From: Sulfurovum zhangzhouensis
GTDB taxonomy: Bacteria; Campylobacterota; Campylobacteria; Campylobacterales; Sulfurovaceae
Length of the DNA: 64,000 nucleotides
Reading direction: 5' to 3'
NCBI RefSeq assembly: GCF_030347965.1
Contig: NZ_JAQIBD010000004.1
Span: 1-64,000 of the forward strand
The notes under the pieces are model-generated. The model saw only the letters and a list, made by a program, of their open reading frames with translations, was not told the DNA's origin and made no database searches. The stretch's first letter is position 1. Every line of letters starts with the position of its first letter. Position numbers and translations under genes: made by a program. Positions 8,537 to 17,104 of the stretch are shown in pieces.

Positions 8537-8668
8537 CTGTAGTGACATTTAATCAAATATCCATTAATACTCTTACCTGTCAAGTAACATAGAAGTAACA
8601 AACCTGATCTATACTGCTGTATCACAAAAGTTCGAAAGAATTTTTAAAATGATGCAAAAGGAAAAGTC

Positions 8669-9859
8669 ATGTTAAAACAATCATTCATAATCTCAACATT
8701 AGCTGCACTGGTCTTGGCAGGATGTAGCGGTACATCTTCAACTGATACAGTATCAAGCAGCGTAACTGATATTACGGTGGAGAGAGGTCCGGTAGATGGA
8801 GCAGCCGTTACGGATGCAAATGGAAAACTTGCACAGTATATGGGCCAAGCTAGATACCGATTCACCTCTGCACCTACTTATCCTATCAGTGCAGAAGGCG
8901 GATATATCGATATCAATAGAAACGGTTCAATAGAAGCAGGAGAAGTGAAGCTACAATATAAACTTGAAGCAAAACAAGGTGATGTGATCACTGTAGTAAC
9001 TACCCTCGCTAGTAACACTCAAGTAAGGGTAATGCTCCAAGAAGAGTTTGGATTGAGCGATGAGGAGATCGATACAGCAACCCCGGGGACAAATAAAACA
9101 ATTGCTGCTATCTCCGATGAAGCCTATGCTTACTGTTTAGAAAACAACCTCTCCACAATGAATCTCTCGGAGGAACAAGCACTTCAGATACAAGAACGTA
9201 TTCATGCAAGAATTGCTATGTATACGGAGAGCAACCAAAGTGTCAGCGAATTTGAAAACGCCTTGATGAATGAGCTTAGAATAGAAAGAATCACGGAATC
9301 CGAACTACCAGGTATTCAACAAGAACTAAGAGAAGCGCAAGATACTGATATGAATACTAGCGAACATAATCAGACTCTTGAGCAGCTTCAGACAATGATT
9401 AATGATATTCCTGATGCTAATCTTACAGACCTGCAAAAAGAAGGCCTGATTTACATGGCAGAAGAAGAAAAACTGGCACGTGATGTCTATGAGTATCTTT
9501 ATGCCGCATGGGGAGATGATATCTTTACAAATATCGCATCTTCTGAACAACAACATATGGAAGCAGTGCTTCTACTATTGGAAAAATATGAACTGAATGT
9601 CCCTGCTACACTTGAGTCCAGAGGAGTTTTTGAGAATAATGAACTGCAATCACTCTATGATCAGCTGATTGCAAAGGGTGTACTTTCACTTACAGATGCA
9701 TTGGAAGTAGGTGTAACGATTGAAGAGGTAGATATCGCTGACTTGAACGTACGTCTAGAAACGGATCTACCTGAAGATCTTGAATTGGTTTATGAGCATT
9801 TGTTGTATGGAAGTTATAATCATCTTGAAGCTTTTAATTCCCAATTAGCTATACAATAA
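8669..9859 (+). CDS. Lipoprotein with C-terminal DUF2202 ferritin-like domain
   Basis: A 396-residue protein with a lipobox (VLAGC, Cys19). The middle part is acidic and helical. The last 150 residues match DUF2202: EGLIYMAEEEKLARDVYEYL, a central SEQQHMEAV helix and a closing YNHLEAF helix, with Glu and His residues spaced as in ferritin-like four-helix bundles. That family is poorly characterised; a diiron site or metal binding is plausible from the EEEK, ExxHM and HLE motifs. It follows the two-component operon after 130 bp, possibly as a regulatory target. Confidence 0.82.
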   Translation: MLKQSFIISTLAALVLAGCSGTSSTDTVSSSVTDITVERGPVDGAAVTDANGKLAQYMGQARYRFTSAPTYPISAEGGYIDINRNGSIEAGEVKLQYKLEAKQGDVITVVTTLASNTQVRVMLQEEFGLSDEEIDTATPGTNKTIAAISDEAYAYCLENNLSTMNLSEEQALQIQERIHARIAMYTESNQSVSEFENALMNELRIERITESELPGIQQELREAQDTDMNTSEHNQTLEQLQTMINDIPDANLTDLQKEGLIYMAEEEKLARDVYEYLYAAWGDDIFTNIASSEQQHMEAVLLLLEKYELNVPATLESRGVFENNELQSLYDQLIAKGVLSLTDALEVGVTIEEVDIADLNVRLETDLPEDLELVYEHLLYGSYNHLEAFNSQLAIQ

Positions 9860-10031
9860 TAGTCCAATCTTCACTTATTTGTAAAGGGATTCCTCTCTTT
9901 ACAGATAATATATTTATCTTCCTACACTTTAAGACTACTCTACAATGAACATTCACATTATTTAGGTTATACTTTTTCATCTTATTCACTATTTATTATA
10001 TATAAACTCGCCATGAGAACAAGGGATTTTT

Positions 10032-10553
10032 TTGAAAATAATATATATCATTTTGGCGCTTTTAGGCATTTTTCTTTTTAATGCCTGTACAGGAACCGTA
10101 CAGCAGCAAACACCACAAAAAACATACACCCGTTTTCAAAGTGTACCCCTATCACAAGCTATTTTGCTTCAACATGGAAACAAAAAGGAGGATTGTATCA
10201 TTTGCGGTATGCATCTTCCTACATTTTATAAAACCAACCATGCCGCTACAACAAAAGATCACCAAATAAGACAGTACTGTTCACTGCACTGTGTCGTTCA
10301 CGACAATGAAATTAATAAAACGGATCTCTATGATGTCAAGGTTGTGGATGTCACTACATTAAAGTTTATCTCTGCACAGAGTGCTTACTATGTGGTCGGA
10401 AGTATGCGAGAGGGGACAATGAGTCATTTCAGCAAATATGCTTTTGCAAAACGAAAGAATGCCGATGCTTTTGTGAAAAAGTATGGCGGTCATGTCATGA
10501 ACTTCTATGATGCCTACACTATAGCAATGCAGGATTTTATGACAGAAGAATAA
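10032..10553 (+). CDS. NosL-like lipoprotein
   Basis: Starts at TTG 10032 behind AAGGGA. The 173-residue product has a lipobox (LFNAC, Cys19) and a NosL-type domain with the metal-binding CIICGMHLP motif and a downstream QYCSLHC pair, plus a GSMREGTMSHF loop and a closing ADAFVKKYGG helix. NosL-family lipoproteins bind Cu(I) in the periplasm and deliver it to enzymes such as nitrous-oxide reductase. No nos genes are nearby, so a broader copper or redox role is possible. It is convergent with murE, with a 3-bp gap. Confidence 0.85.
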   Translation: MKIIYIILALLGIFLFNACTGTVQQQTPQKTYTRFQSVPLSQAILLQHGNKKEDCIICGMHLPTFYKTNHAATTKDHQIRQYCSLHCVVHDNEINKTDLYDVKVVDVTTLKFISAQSAYYVVGSMREGTMSHFSKYAFAKRKNADAFVKKYGGHVMNFYDAYTIAMQDFMTEE

Positions 10554-10556
10554 GCG

Positions 10557-11852
10557 CTAGGCTTCTATCCCTAGCAACTCTCTGACTACTTCGCGGTCAT
10601 CGAACGGGTATTTCACCCCTTTGATCTCCTGATAATCTTCATCTCCTTTACCAAGGATCAAGAGTACTTCATCACCTTCTAGTTCATCCAGTGCCATTTT
10701 AATTGCTAAACGTCTATCCGGTGTAGCTACTACATGATCTTTCCCATGTAGTCCTACTAGAATATCTTCAAGTATCTGCTCAGGGACTTCATCTCGTGGA
10801 TTATCACTGGTCACATAGATCTTCTTGGCAAACTTACCTGCTACAGCACCCATACGCGGACGCTTCATTTTATCTCGGTTGCCACCTGCGCCGAATACAA
10901 CTGAGATATCCCTATCTTTGATAGAATCTAGCACTTGATACATCCCGTCATCAGTATGTGCAAAATCTACGATCACTAAAGGATCACGGCTTACCACTTC
11001 CATTCGCCCCGCTACACCTGCGAAATGTTCAACCACATCACATACCTCTTGGATAGGCTTTTGGGTCAGCATCTGTACGGCCCCTATGGCTGCCATCAAG
11101 TTAAACAGGTTAAATAGACCTACCATTGGTGAGTGAAAGGTTGCTTCCTGCTGCAAATGCTTGATACCGGCTGTAATGCCGTGAAGCAATGAAAAAGCCT
11201 GTACCTTGAAAGTTGCAGGCTCATCTACACCATAACTCTGAGCATTCATAGGGTTATAGGTGATAGCATTGATATCATCTTTATTGAGCAGCTTCGGCGT
11301 CTCATCTGCAAAAAACAGACTCTTAACGCGTCGATACTCTTCTACTGTACCATGGTAATCCAGATGGTCACTTGTAACATTTGTATGTACTTTGAGGGCA
11401 AACTTTATCCCTTCGATACGTTTTTGATGGATTGCATGAGAACTGACTTCCATAATAAAGTAGTTACATCCCAGGTCAAGTACCTGTTTCATATTATGGA
11501 GAGTTTCAAAGATAGAAGGGGTGGTCATACTCTTCTCTTCAATGCGTCTATCCCCGGCAAAAAGTCCTCGCGTTCCCTGCAGAGCTGGTTGTTCACCGAG
11601 ATCCAGTAAGAATGAGTAGATTGCTGCAGTTGTTGTTGTCTTCCCGTTAGTACCGGTTACACCTACTACTCTTAGTTTTTCCAGCTCCCATAAGCCAATA
11701 AGCTCTTCCACACTGATAGCTTCCGGTTTTGACTCCAATGCCTCATAGTATGGTAAGTTTTGCGCTGTTGTTAAAAACAATGTAGTATTATCTAACGCGT
11801 TGGTATCATCACTTAGGAAGGAATACCCCTTCAAATCACATGCAATTTTCAC
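10557..11852 (-). CDS. murE: UDP-N-acetylmuramoyl-L-alanyl-D-glutamate--2,6-diaminopimelate ligase
   Basis: Adds the third residue to the peptidoglycan stem peptide in the cytoplasm, using ATP. The 431-residue product has the Mur-ligase ATP loop GVTGTNGKT (64-72), the EVSSHA and TNVTSDHLDYHG motifs, and DNPR at 350-353, the signature that selects meso-diaminopimelate. The N-terminal UDP-binding domain is short compared with the about 495 residues of the E. coli enzyme, as is usual in Campylobacterota. It overlaps the upstream hypothetical gene by 1 nt and is third in a nifU-C, hypothetical, murE operon. Confidence 0.95.
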   Translation of the reverse strand: MKIACDLKGYSFLSDDTNALDNTTLFLTTAQNLPYYEALESKPEAISVEELIGLWELEKLRVVGVTGTNGKTTTTAAIYSFLLDLGEQPALQGTRGLFAGDRRIEEKSMTTPSIFETLHNMKQVLDLGCNYFIMEVSSHAIHQKRIEGIKFALKVHTNVTSDHLDYHGTVEEYRRVKSLFFADETPKLLNKDDINAITYNPMNAQSYGVDEPATFKVQAFSLLHGITAGIKHLQQEATFHSPMVGLFNLFNLMAAIGAVQMLTQKPIQEVCDVVEHFAGVAGRMEVVSRDPLVIVDFAHTDDGMYQVLDSIKDRDISVVFGAGGNRDKMKRPRMGAVAGKFAKKIYVTSDNPRDEVPEQILEDILVGLHGKDHVVATPDRRLAIKMALDELEGDEVLLILGKGDEDYQEIKGVKYPFDDREVVRELLGIEA

Positions 11853-12430
11853 TACTTATGACCTGCGACCAATGTATAAAGCGTCAGAATATCCTGATCA
11901 TTACCGAAAAGACTGCTTGATGCATCAAGATAAGAGAATGCCATCTCATCAAATCCTTCAGCTGTTAATTTTTTAACAAAATCAATAAACTCATCTTTAT
12001 TGGTGATTATTACTTTGGTAGAGAACATTATGTCTTCAAATGTCTTTTTAAAGGACCCTCTCTGCTTCACCAGTTCTAAAAAATCACTATAGCGAATACC
12101 GTCACTATACTCGATTTGTTCCTGGATAGGATCAACAAGTAATTTTTTCAGGGCATCTTTAGAGCTATCCAGTGAACGGATCAGGCTGTCTATGATCTCT
12201 GCTGCATTCTCTTTTTCATCTTTGATCGCCTGGTAATAATCAAACAGTGCAAGTGCCTCTTCACTGCTATCTATACCCAGATCACTGAGATAAACGCCTA
12301 CTTTTGCTTCATCCAGTGTTGGGTAATCTTTCAGTAAAAGGCCATAATCCCTTAATGCACTGCTGAACTCACCATTCAGGAATTCACCTTCAGCACGCTG
12401 CAATAATAGATTTTTATTCAATTTAGCCAT
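11852..12430 (-). CDS. Conserved-looking hypothetical helical protein
   Basis: A 192-residue, largely alpha-helical, acidic protein without a signal peptide or membrane segment. The N-terminal 40 residues resemble a single tetratricopeptide-like hairpin (LLQRAEGEFLNGEFSSALRDY). No catalytic motif is visible. It sits between a nifU-C gene (1-bp gap) and murE (1-nt overlap), so it is co-translated with murE. I recall this position being occupied by similar proteins in related genomes, but that is not checked. Function unknown. Confidence 0.75.
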   Translation of the reverse strand: MAKLNKNLLLQRAEGEFLNGEFSSALRDYGLLLKDYPTLDEAKVGVYLSDLGIDSSEEALALFDYYQAIKDEKENAAEIIDSLIRSLDSSKDALKKLLVDPIQEQIEYSDGIRYSDFLELVKQRGSFKKTFEDIMFSTKVIITNKDEFIDFVKKLTAEGFDEMAFSYLDASSSLFGNDQDILTLYTLVAGHK

Positions 12431-12431
12431 G

Positions 12432-12710
12432 TTATGTCAATTGCTCCAATTTATCTTCATATCCGAAAGGAACGTTCACTACTATCATCTCAGGATGAAT
12501 CAATGTCTTCATCTGCTTTTCTACACCAAATTTCAATGTTGTACCGCTGCTTGAACAACCGACACAAGCTCCTTGCAATTGTACATATACTTTACCGTCT
12601 TTAATCGCGATCAGTTTGATATCCCCACCATCCATCTGAATAGAAGGTCTAACTTTTTCTATCACATTCATTACTGCCGGTTCTAACTCTTCATCCGTAA
12701 AAGGGATCAA
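12432..12710 (-). CDS. NifU C-terminal (Nfu) domain iron-sulfur carrier
   Basis: A 92-residue single-domain Nfu protein: PAVMNVIEKVRPSIQMDGGD followed by the strand VYVQLQGAC and the CVGC pair (Cys49, Cys52), then a KFGVEKQM helix. In this family the two cysteines hold a [4Fe-4S] cluster between two subunits and pass it to target proteins. It lacks the N-terminal scaffold domain of full NifU. First gene of an operon with the hypothetical gene and murE. Confidence 0.9.
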   Translation of the reverse strand: MIPFTDEELEPAVMNVIEKVRPSIQMDGGDIKLIAIKDGKVYVQLQGACVGCSSSGTTLKFGVEKQMKTLIHPEMIVVNVPFGYEDKLEQLT

Positions 12711-12774
12711 TTTCTTTCCTTTACTCTATATAGTATTCATAATATTATAACAAAATGATTAACCATTGTGTTTA

Positions 12775-12860
12775 CCTTGAGTGTTATACACTAAAAGATT
12801 GAATATGTCAATGAGTTTGTTATATTTTTTGGGAATATGTAAGAATGGTAACACTCAAGG
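12775..12860. repeat. 12-bp perfect inverted repeat with a second nested palindrome
   Basis: CCTTGAGTGTTA at 12775-12786 is the exact reverse complement of 12849-12860, with 62 bp between. The right arm overlaps a 7-bp hairpin, CAAGGCA/TGCCTTG at 12856-12870. It lies between the end of the ribosomal cluster (rplQ) and the nfu gene, so it may be a terminator, mRNA-processing or attenuation structure. No long U-run follows. Confidence 0.6.
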
Positions 12861-12893
12861 CAATGCCTTGATATGTTGTAGTACAGTAAACGA

Positions 12894-13244
12894 TTATACG
12901 AGTTCGATAATCGCCATAGGTGCTGCATCACCTCTTCTTGTACGAGTTTTGATAATACGTGTGTAACCACCGTTTCTCTCTTTATACTCTGGAGCAATCT
13001 CCGTTACAAGCTTGTTAGTTGCTTCTTTATCTTGAAGCATTGCAAATACTGCTCTGTGTGCATTAAAATCACCAGCAGAAGCTTTCGTGATCAATTTTTC
13101 ATAGTAACTTCTAAGCTCTTTTGCTTTTGGAAGTGTCGTCTCAATACGACCTTCTCTTGTCAAAGCAATAGAAAGATTCTTAAGAAGTGCCGCTCTGTGT
13201 GCAGATGTTCTGCTTAGTTTACGGTAACCATGCTTATGTCTCAT
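12894..13244 (-). CDS. rplQ: 50S ribosomal protein L17
   Basis: A 116-residue large-subunit protein with the L17 start [12 protein letters not shown] and the LFTxL-equivalent helix [10 protein letters not shown], ending in [25 protein letters not shown]. It binds 23S rRNA near the peptide exit tunnel. It is the last gene of the alpha operon, 9 bp after rpoA. An inverted-repeat region just downstream probably ends the transcript. Confidence 0.97.
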   Translation of the reverse strand: MRHKHGYRKLSRTSAHRAALLKNLSIALTREGRIETTLPKAKELRSYYEKLITKASAGDFNAHRAVFAMLQDKEATNKLVTEIAPEYKERNGGYTRIIKTRTRRGDAAPMAIIELV

Positions 13245-13253
13245 GGGAATCCT

Positions 13254-14255
13254 TTATTGTTTTAATTGTTCTAATTTTTTAACAAGATGTGCTCTTGTAA
13301 CATCTGAAAGATCGAAATCTTCACCAAATCCATGCTCAACTAGACACTCATTGATCTCATCAAGAGACTTTTTACCAAGGTTTTTGATGTTTTTGATCTC
13401 ATTTTCACTCATTAGTACAAGTTCACCAAGGTATTTGATACCCGCTCTATCAAGTGAGTTGAACGATCTTGCACTTAGCCCCAACGAATCAACTGTTTGA
13501 AGGAAAGGCTTCAGTTCACTCTCATCACTGCTCTTTTTGATCGGAGCTGTTGAGATATCTACATCAAGTACACCATTAAAGATCGATAGTTGCTTGTTCA
13601 TTACTTCAAGTGCATTAGTAAATGCTTCAACTGGACCGATTTGAGCATCTGTCACGATATCAAATGTGATCTTCTCAAAACTTGGGTTATCCTCTACAAG
13701 TACAGGTTCGATTGAATAGTTTGCTTTTCTTACCGGTGTAAAGAACGCATCCAAAGCGATCGCATCGTTTGCTACTTCATCTCTAAGATCTTCACTCGGA
13801 ACATATCCGATACCTTTTGAGATTACAACTGTAAAGTTAAGCTCTGCATCTTCATTAAGTGTTGCAAGCGGAAGGTCACCGTTTACTACCTCTACGAGGT
13901 CGTTATTCAAATCTTGTGCCGTTACTTCTTTGTGCCCTGCAAAAGAGTAGTTTACTTCTACTCTGTCACTCTCATCTTTAATCTTGAAACGGATATTTTT
14001 AAGATTGATAATAAAGACCGCTACATCTTCGTGCATACCTCTAATATTGTCAAACTCATGTGCAGCACCTTCAATCTTTACAGAAATAGGTGCATATCCG
14101 ATAGAAGAACCAAGAATCAGTCTTCTAAGAGGGTGTGCAAGTGTTACTGCGTATCCGCTCTCAAAAGGGTAAGCAGTAATCTCTGCTCTATTTTCACTGA
14201 TCTCGTTTACCTCTACCTCAGTTGGCATAAATGGTGCAACTTTAATTTTTCTCAT
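13254..14255 (-). CDS. rpoA: RNA polymerase alpha subunit
   Basis: A 333-residue subunit with the N-terminal dimerisation and assembly domain ([19 protein letters not shown], then a DVSTAPIK-type end near 228) and a C-terminal domain (about 255-320) with two helix-hairpin-helix motifs ([28 protein letters not shown]) that contacts UP elements and activators. Normal family length. It lies between rpsD and rplQ as in most bacteria. Confidence 0.97.
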   Translation of the reverse strand: MRKIKVAPFMPTEVEVNEISENRAEITAYPFESGYAVTLAHPLRRLILGSSIGYAPISVKIEGAAHEFDNIRGMHEDVAVFIINLKNIRFKIKDESDRVEVNYSFAGHKEVTAQDLNNDLVEVVNGDLPLATLNEDAELNFTVVISKGIGYVPSEDLRDEVANDAIALDAFFTPVRKANYSIEPVLVEDNPSFEKITFDIVTDAQIGPVEAFTNALEVMNKQLSIFNGVLDVDISTAPIKKSSDESELKPFLQTVDSLGLSARSFNSLDRAGIKYLGELVLMSENEIKNIKNLGKKSLDEINECLVEHGFGEDFDLSDVTRAHLVKKLEQLKQ

Positions 14256-14274
14256 TAGCTAGCCTTTACTCAGA

Positions 14275-14901
14275 TTATTTAGAATATAGCTCGACGATTA
14301 AACGCTCTTCAACTGGAATTGAGATCTCTTCTCTTTCAGGTACTCTTGTGAAGATACCGAAGAGTTTCTCTTTATCTACGTCTACCCACTCAACCATACC
14401 AGTTTGGTTAGTTAGTTCGATAGCTCTAAGGATTTGAACATTGTTCTTGCTTTTTTCTCTAATTTCAATCTTTTGGCCTGCTTTAACTCTGAATGATGGA
14501 ATATCTACTCTTTTACCGTCAACAAGTACATGCCCATGGTTTACAAATTGTCTAGCAGATGCTCTAGTTGTAGCAAATCCCATTCTGTAAACTACGTTAT
14601 CAAGTCTTTGCTCAAGAAGTTGTACAAGAACGTTACCTGTGTTTCCTTCTTTTCTATTTGCTTCTTTATAAAGTGCTCTAAACTGCTTTTCGCTTGTTCC
14701 GTACATGAACTTAGCTTTTTGCTTTTCTTGAAGTTGAAGACCGTATTCACTGATCTTTGCTCTTCTTTGTCCATGTTGTCCTGGTGCGTATGGTCTTTTT
14801 TCAAGTGCAGACTTACCAGCAAGTCTTCTTTCACCTTTCAAACCAAGATCAACACCAAGTCTTCTCTCTAATCTTTCTACCGGACCTCTATATCTAGCCA
14901 T
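14275..14901 (-). CDS. rpsD: 30S ribosomal protein S4
   Basis: A 208-residue small-subunit assembly protein. It begins [16 protein letters not shown] and carries the S4 RNA-binding domain (about 98-160: [32 protein letters not shown]). It lacks the N-terminal zinc cysteines found in some S4 types. S4 nucleates 16S rRNA folding and in Enterobacteria represses the alpha operon by binding its leader; the long leader before rpmJ here would allow similar control. Confidence 0.97.
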   Translation of the reverse strand: MARYRGPVERLERRLGVDLGLKGERRLAGKSALEKRPYAPGQHGQRRAKISEYGLQLQEKQKAKFMYGTSEKQFRALYKEANRKEGNTGNVLVQLLEQRLDNVVYRMGFATTRASARQFVNHGHVLVDGKRVDIPSFRVKAGQKIEIREKSKNNVQILRAIELTNQTGMVEWVDVDKEKLFGIFTRVPEREEISIPVEERLIVELYSK

Positions 14902-14912
14902 CTCTATACCTC

Positions 14913-15287
14913 TTATACTCTACGTTTCTTAGGTGGTCTACACCCGTTGTGTGGTAGTGGTGTAATATCTTTAAGTGAAGTTACACGAATACCTTCTGTT
15001 GCACCAATCGCTTTAACTGCAGTATCTCTACCTGAACCAGGACCCTGAACTTTGATTCCTACTTCTTTGATGCCGTTTTCCATTGCTTTGCTCATTGCAT
15101 CTGCAACTGCTTCAGTCGCAGCAAATGGAGTAGACTTTTTAGAACCTTTAAAACCTAGTGCTCCTGCTGAACTCCAAGAGATCACGTTACCCATCTCATC
15201 AGTTACTGTAATTACTGTATTGTTAAATGTAGCTGCTACGTATACTACACCTTTAGCAATATTCTTTTTTGCTTTTTTCTTAGCCAT
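14913..15287 (-). CDS. rpsK: 30S ribosomal protein S11
   Basis: A 124-residue platform protein of the small subunit. It has the S11 core [16 protein letters not shown], a [13 protein letters not shown] loop and the terminal [12 protein letters not shown]. It binds 16S rRNA near the E site and contacts S6, S18 and S7. Placed between rpsM and rpsD with gaps of about 12 bp. Confidence 0.97.
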   Translation of the reverse strand: MAKKKAKKNIAKGVVYVAATFNNTVITVTDEMGNVISWSSAGALGFKGSKKSTPFAATEAVADAMSKAMENGIKEVGIKVQGPGSGRDTAVKAIGATEGIRVTSLKDITPLPHNGCRPPKKRRV

Positions 15288-15300
15288 ACTACACTACTCC

Positions 15301-15663
15301 TTACGCTGAACCGACAGTTTTACGCTTACCTTTTCTCGTACGCGCATTTGTCTTAGTTTTTTGACCACGCACCGGTAGTCCTCTTCTGTGTCTTAAACCT
15401 CTGTAGTTACCTAGGTCCATCAATGCTTTGATATCTAGAGTTACTTTTTTTCTAAGATCCCCTTCTACCATCAAGTTATCTTGAATGTAGTTACGGATAG
15501 TTGCTGCTTCAGCATCTGTTAGTTCATGAACTCTTTTGTTATAATCGATCTCAGTTGCATCAAGGATTTGTCTTGAAGTTGTAAGACCAATACCGTAAAT
15601 GTAAGTAAGTGCATACTCCATTCTTTTTTTAAGTGGTAAATCAACACCTGCAATACGTGCCAT
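15301..15663 (-). CDS. rpsM: 30S ribosomal protein S13
   Basis: A 120-residue head protein of the small subunit, contacting the P-site tRNA and forming bridges to the large subunit. Recognised by the start [15 protein letters not shown], the helix-two-turn-helix segment [14 protein letters not shown], and the basic tail [25 protein letters not shown] (in part). It follows rpmJ after only 2 bp and precedes rpsK. Confidence 0.97.
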   Translation of the reverse strand: MARIAGVDLPLKKRMEYALTYIYGIGLTTSRQILDATEIDYNKRVHELTDAEAATIRNYIQDNLMVEGDLRKKVTLDIKALMDLGNYRGLRHRRGLPVRGQKTKTNARTRKGKRKTVGSA

Positions 15664-15665
15664 GT

Positions 15666-15779
15666 TTATCCTTGTCTCTGTTTATGTTTTGGATTTTTAC
15701 AAATCACGCGTACAATACCTTTGCGCTTAATAACTTTACAGTCATCGCACATTTTCTTAACCGATGGTCTAACCTTCAT
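15666..15779 (-). CDS. rpmJ: 50S ribosomal protein L36
   Basis: A 37-residue protein: [19 protein letters not shown] at the start, then [16 protein letters not shown]. Zinc ligands Cys11, Cys14, Cys27 and His32 are all present, so this is the zinc-binding (C+) form. ATG at 15779 follows AACAGGAGTAACC. It is the first gene of the alpha operon (rpmJ-rpsM-rpsK-rpsD-rpoA-rplQ), preceded by a leader of about 200 nt. Confidence 0.97.
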   Translation of the reverse strand: MKVRPSVKKMCDDCKVIKRKGIVRVICKNPKHKQRQG

Positions 15780-15998
15780 TTGGTTACTCCTGTTTCTATA
15801 TAAGTACGTGTTGAGAACTCCAGGCTTGAAGTTCTCTTGCGTTATCGTTTTTTTGCACCTAGAGTGCTTATGTACACCCTTTATTTTGCGTGGATTATTG
15901 AAGTGTCATAATCCAATTCTTGAGTAATCGGTGCAAATTAATCAAAAATTCTTCACGCAGTTACCTATTGCCTAATAGTAATAGGGAGGAGGATTATA
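15780..15998 (-). promoter_or_regulatory. Alpha-operon promoter and long leader
   Basis: TATAAT on the minus strand at 15993-15998 is the best promoter box upstream of rpmJ and implies a 5' leader of about 200 nt. The leader holds a GAGAACT/AGTTCTC hairpin at about 15813-15836. A long leader before the operon that carries rpsD is consistent with S4 autoregulation, but the E. coli-type pseudoknot was not identified. No coding frame is supported in this gap. Confidence 0.45.
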
Positions 15999-16059
15999 TC
16001 CAAATTAATATTAATTTTTTCTTATATTTTTTAGGGAAGAGAAATAAGAAATGTATTTC

Positions 16060-16086
16060 ACTGCGTAGTGTTAAACACTGCGCAGT
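16060..16086 (-). terminator. Strong hairpin after infA
   Basis: A 13-bp stem (ACTGCG.AGTGTT with AACACT.CGCAGT, one G-T pair) with a single-base loop starts 5 bp after the infA stop. No U-run follows, so it could end the transcript with a factor or stabilise the 3' end. Confidence 0.55.
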
Positions 16087-16091
16087 AACTA

Positions 16092-16310
16092 CTATTTGTA
16101 TCTAAATGTGATACGGCCTTTATCAAGACTGTATGGTGTAAGTTCAACTTTTACTTTATCACCAGGAAGAATTTTGATATAGTGCATTCTCATTTTTCCT
16201 GCAATATGACAAAGGATTACGTGTCCATTGTCAAGCTCTACCTTGAAAGTTGCATTTGGTAGCGCTTCTACTACTTTACCGTCAATCTCAATTACATCAT
16301 CTTTAGCCAT
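16092..16310 (-). CDS. infA: Translation initiation factor IF-1
   Basis: A 72-residue OB-fold protein, exactly the family length: [20 protein letters not shown], then [20 protein letters not shown] and the end [11 protein letters not shown]. It binds the A site of the 30S subunit during initiation. It follows map, completing the spc operon before a strong hairpin. Confidence 0.97.
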   Translation of the reverse strand: MAKDDVIEIDGKVVEALPNATFKVELDNGHVILCHIAGKMRMHYIKILPGDKVKVELTPYSLDKGRITFRYK

Positions 16311-16348
16311 TGTATTCCTTTACAATCTATTCAGCTTTCTATTGAAAC

Positions 16349-17104
16349 TTACGCCTCGGTAAGTATCACCGCTTTACCATCAACAATTGCTACCTGGTGT
16401 TCATAATGACTTGTACGAAGACCGTCATCACTCACTACTGACCAATCATCATCTAAAATAACAGGTGTACCTGACTTGTGACATATCATTGGCTCCAAAC
16501 AGAACACCATACCATTTTTGATCTTTGGTCCCTGATTGGTTTTCCCTTCAAGGTAGTTAGGGATATTCGGTTCTGCATGAGGCTTTGTGCCGATACCGTG
16601 ACCACAATAGTCCCTAAGTGGGACATATCCGCGCTCAGTGATAAAGTCTTCAAGGATCTTTGACAATTCTTTGAAACGCATTCCCTCTTTGATACTATCA
16701 ATTGCATGGTAGAGTGCATCTTTTGAACAAGCGATAAGTGCTTCATCTTCTGCACTCACTTTGCCGATTGGCATAGTGATCGCTGCATCACCGTAATAAC
16801 CGTCTACTTGTGTACCAATGTCCAATCCAAGGATATCACCTTCTTTAATGACCGTATCATCAGGAATACCATGAATACATACTTCATTCACTGAAGTACA
16901 TACTGATCCCTTAAATCCATAAAGACCTTTAAAAGAAGGTATTGCTCCATGTTCACGGATAAACTTTTCGCCCATCTCATCGATCTGCTTAAGTGTCATA
17001 CCAGGTTTGATATTTTCTTGAAGATATTGAAGTGTTTTTCCAACGATCTCGCCAGCTTTTCTAAGCTTGGCGATCTCATCAGCTTTTCTAAGTGCAATAG
17101 CCAT
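16349..17104 (-). CDS. map: Methionine aminopeptidase, type I
   Basis: Removes the N-terminal methionine of new proteins. The 251-residue product has all five metal ligands in context: Asp (LGLDIG), Asp (GYYGDAAITM), His (YCGHGIG), Glu (CLEPMI) and Glu (YEHQVAI). It lacks the N-terminal zinc-finger extension of some homologues. ATG overlaps the secY stop by 1 nt. The position between secY and infA is common in Campylobacterota and Gram-positive bacteria. Confidence 0.97.
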   Translation of the reverse strand: MAIALRKADEIAKLRKAGEIVGKTLQYLQENIKPGMTLKQIDEMGEKFIREHGAIPSFKGLYGFKGSVCTSVNEVCIHGIPDDTVIKEGDILGLDIGTQVDGYYGDAAITMPIGKVSAEDEALIACSKDALYHAIDSIKEGMRFKELSKILEDFITERGYVPLRDYCGHGIGTKPHAEPNIPNYLEGKTNQGPKIKNGMVFCLEPMICHKSGTPVILDDDWSVVSDDGLRTSHYEHQVAIVDGKAVILTEA

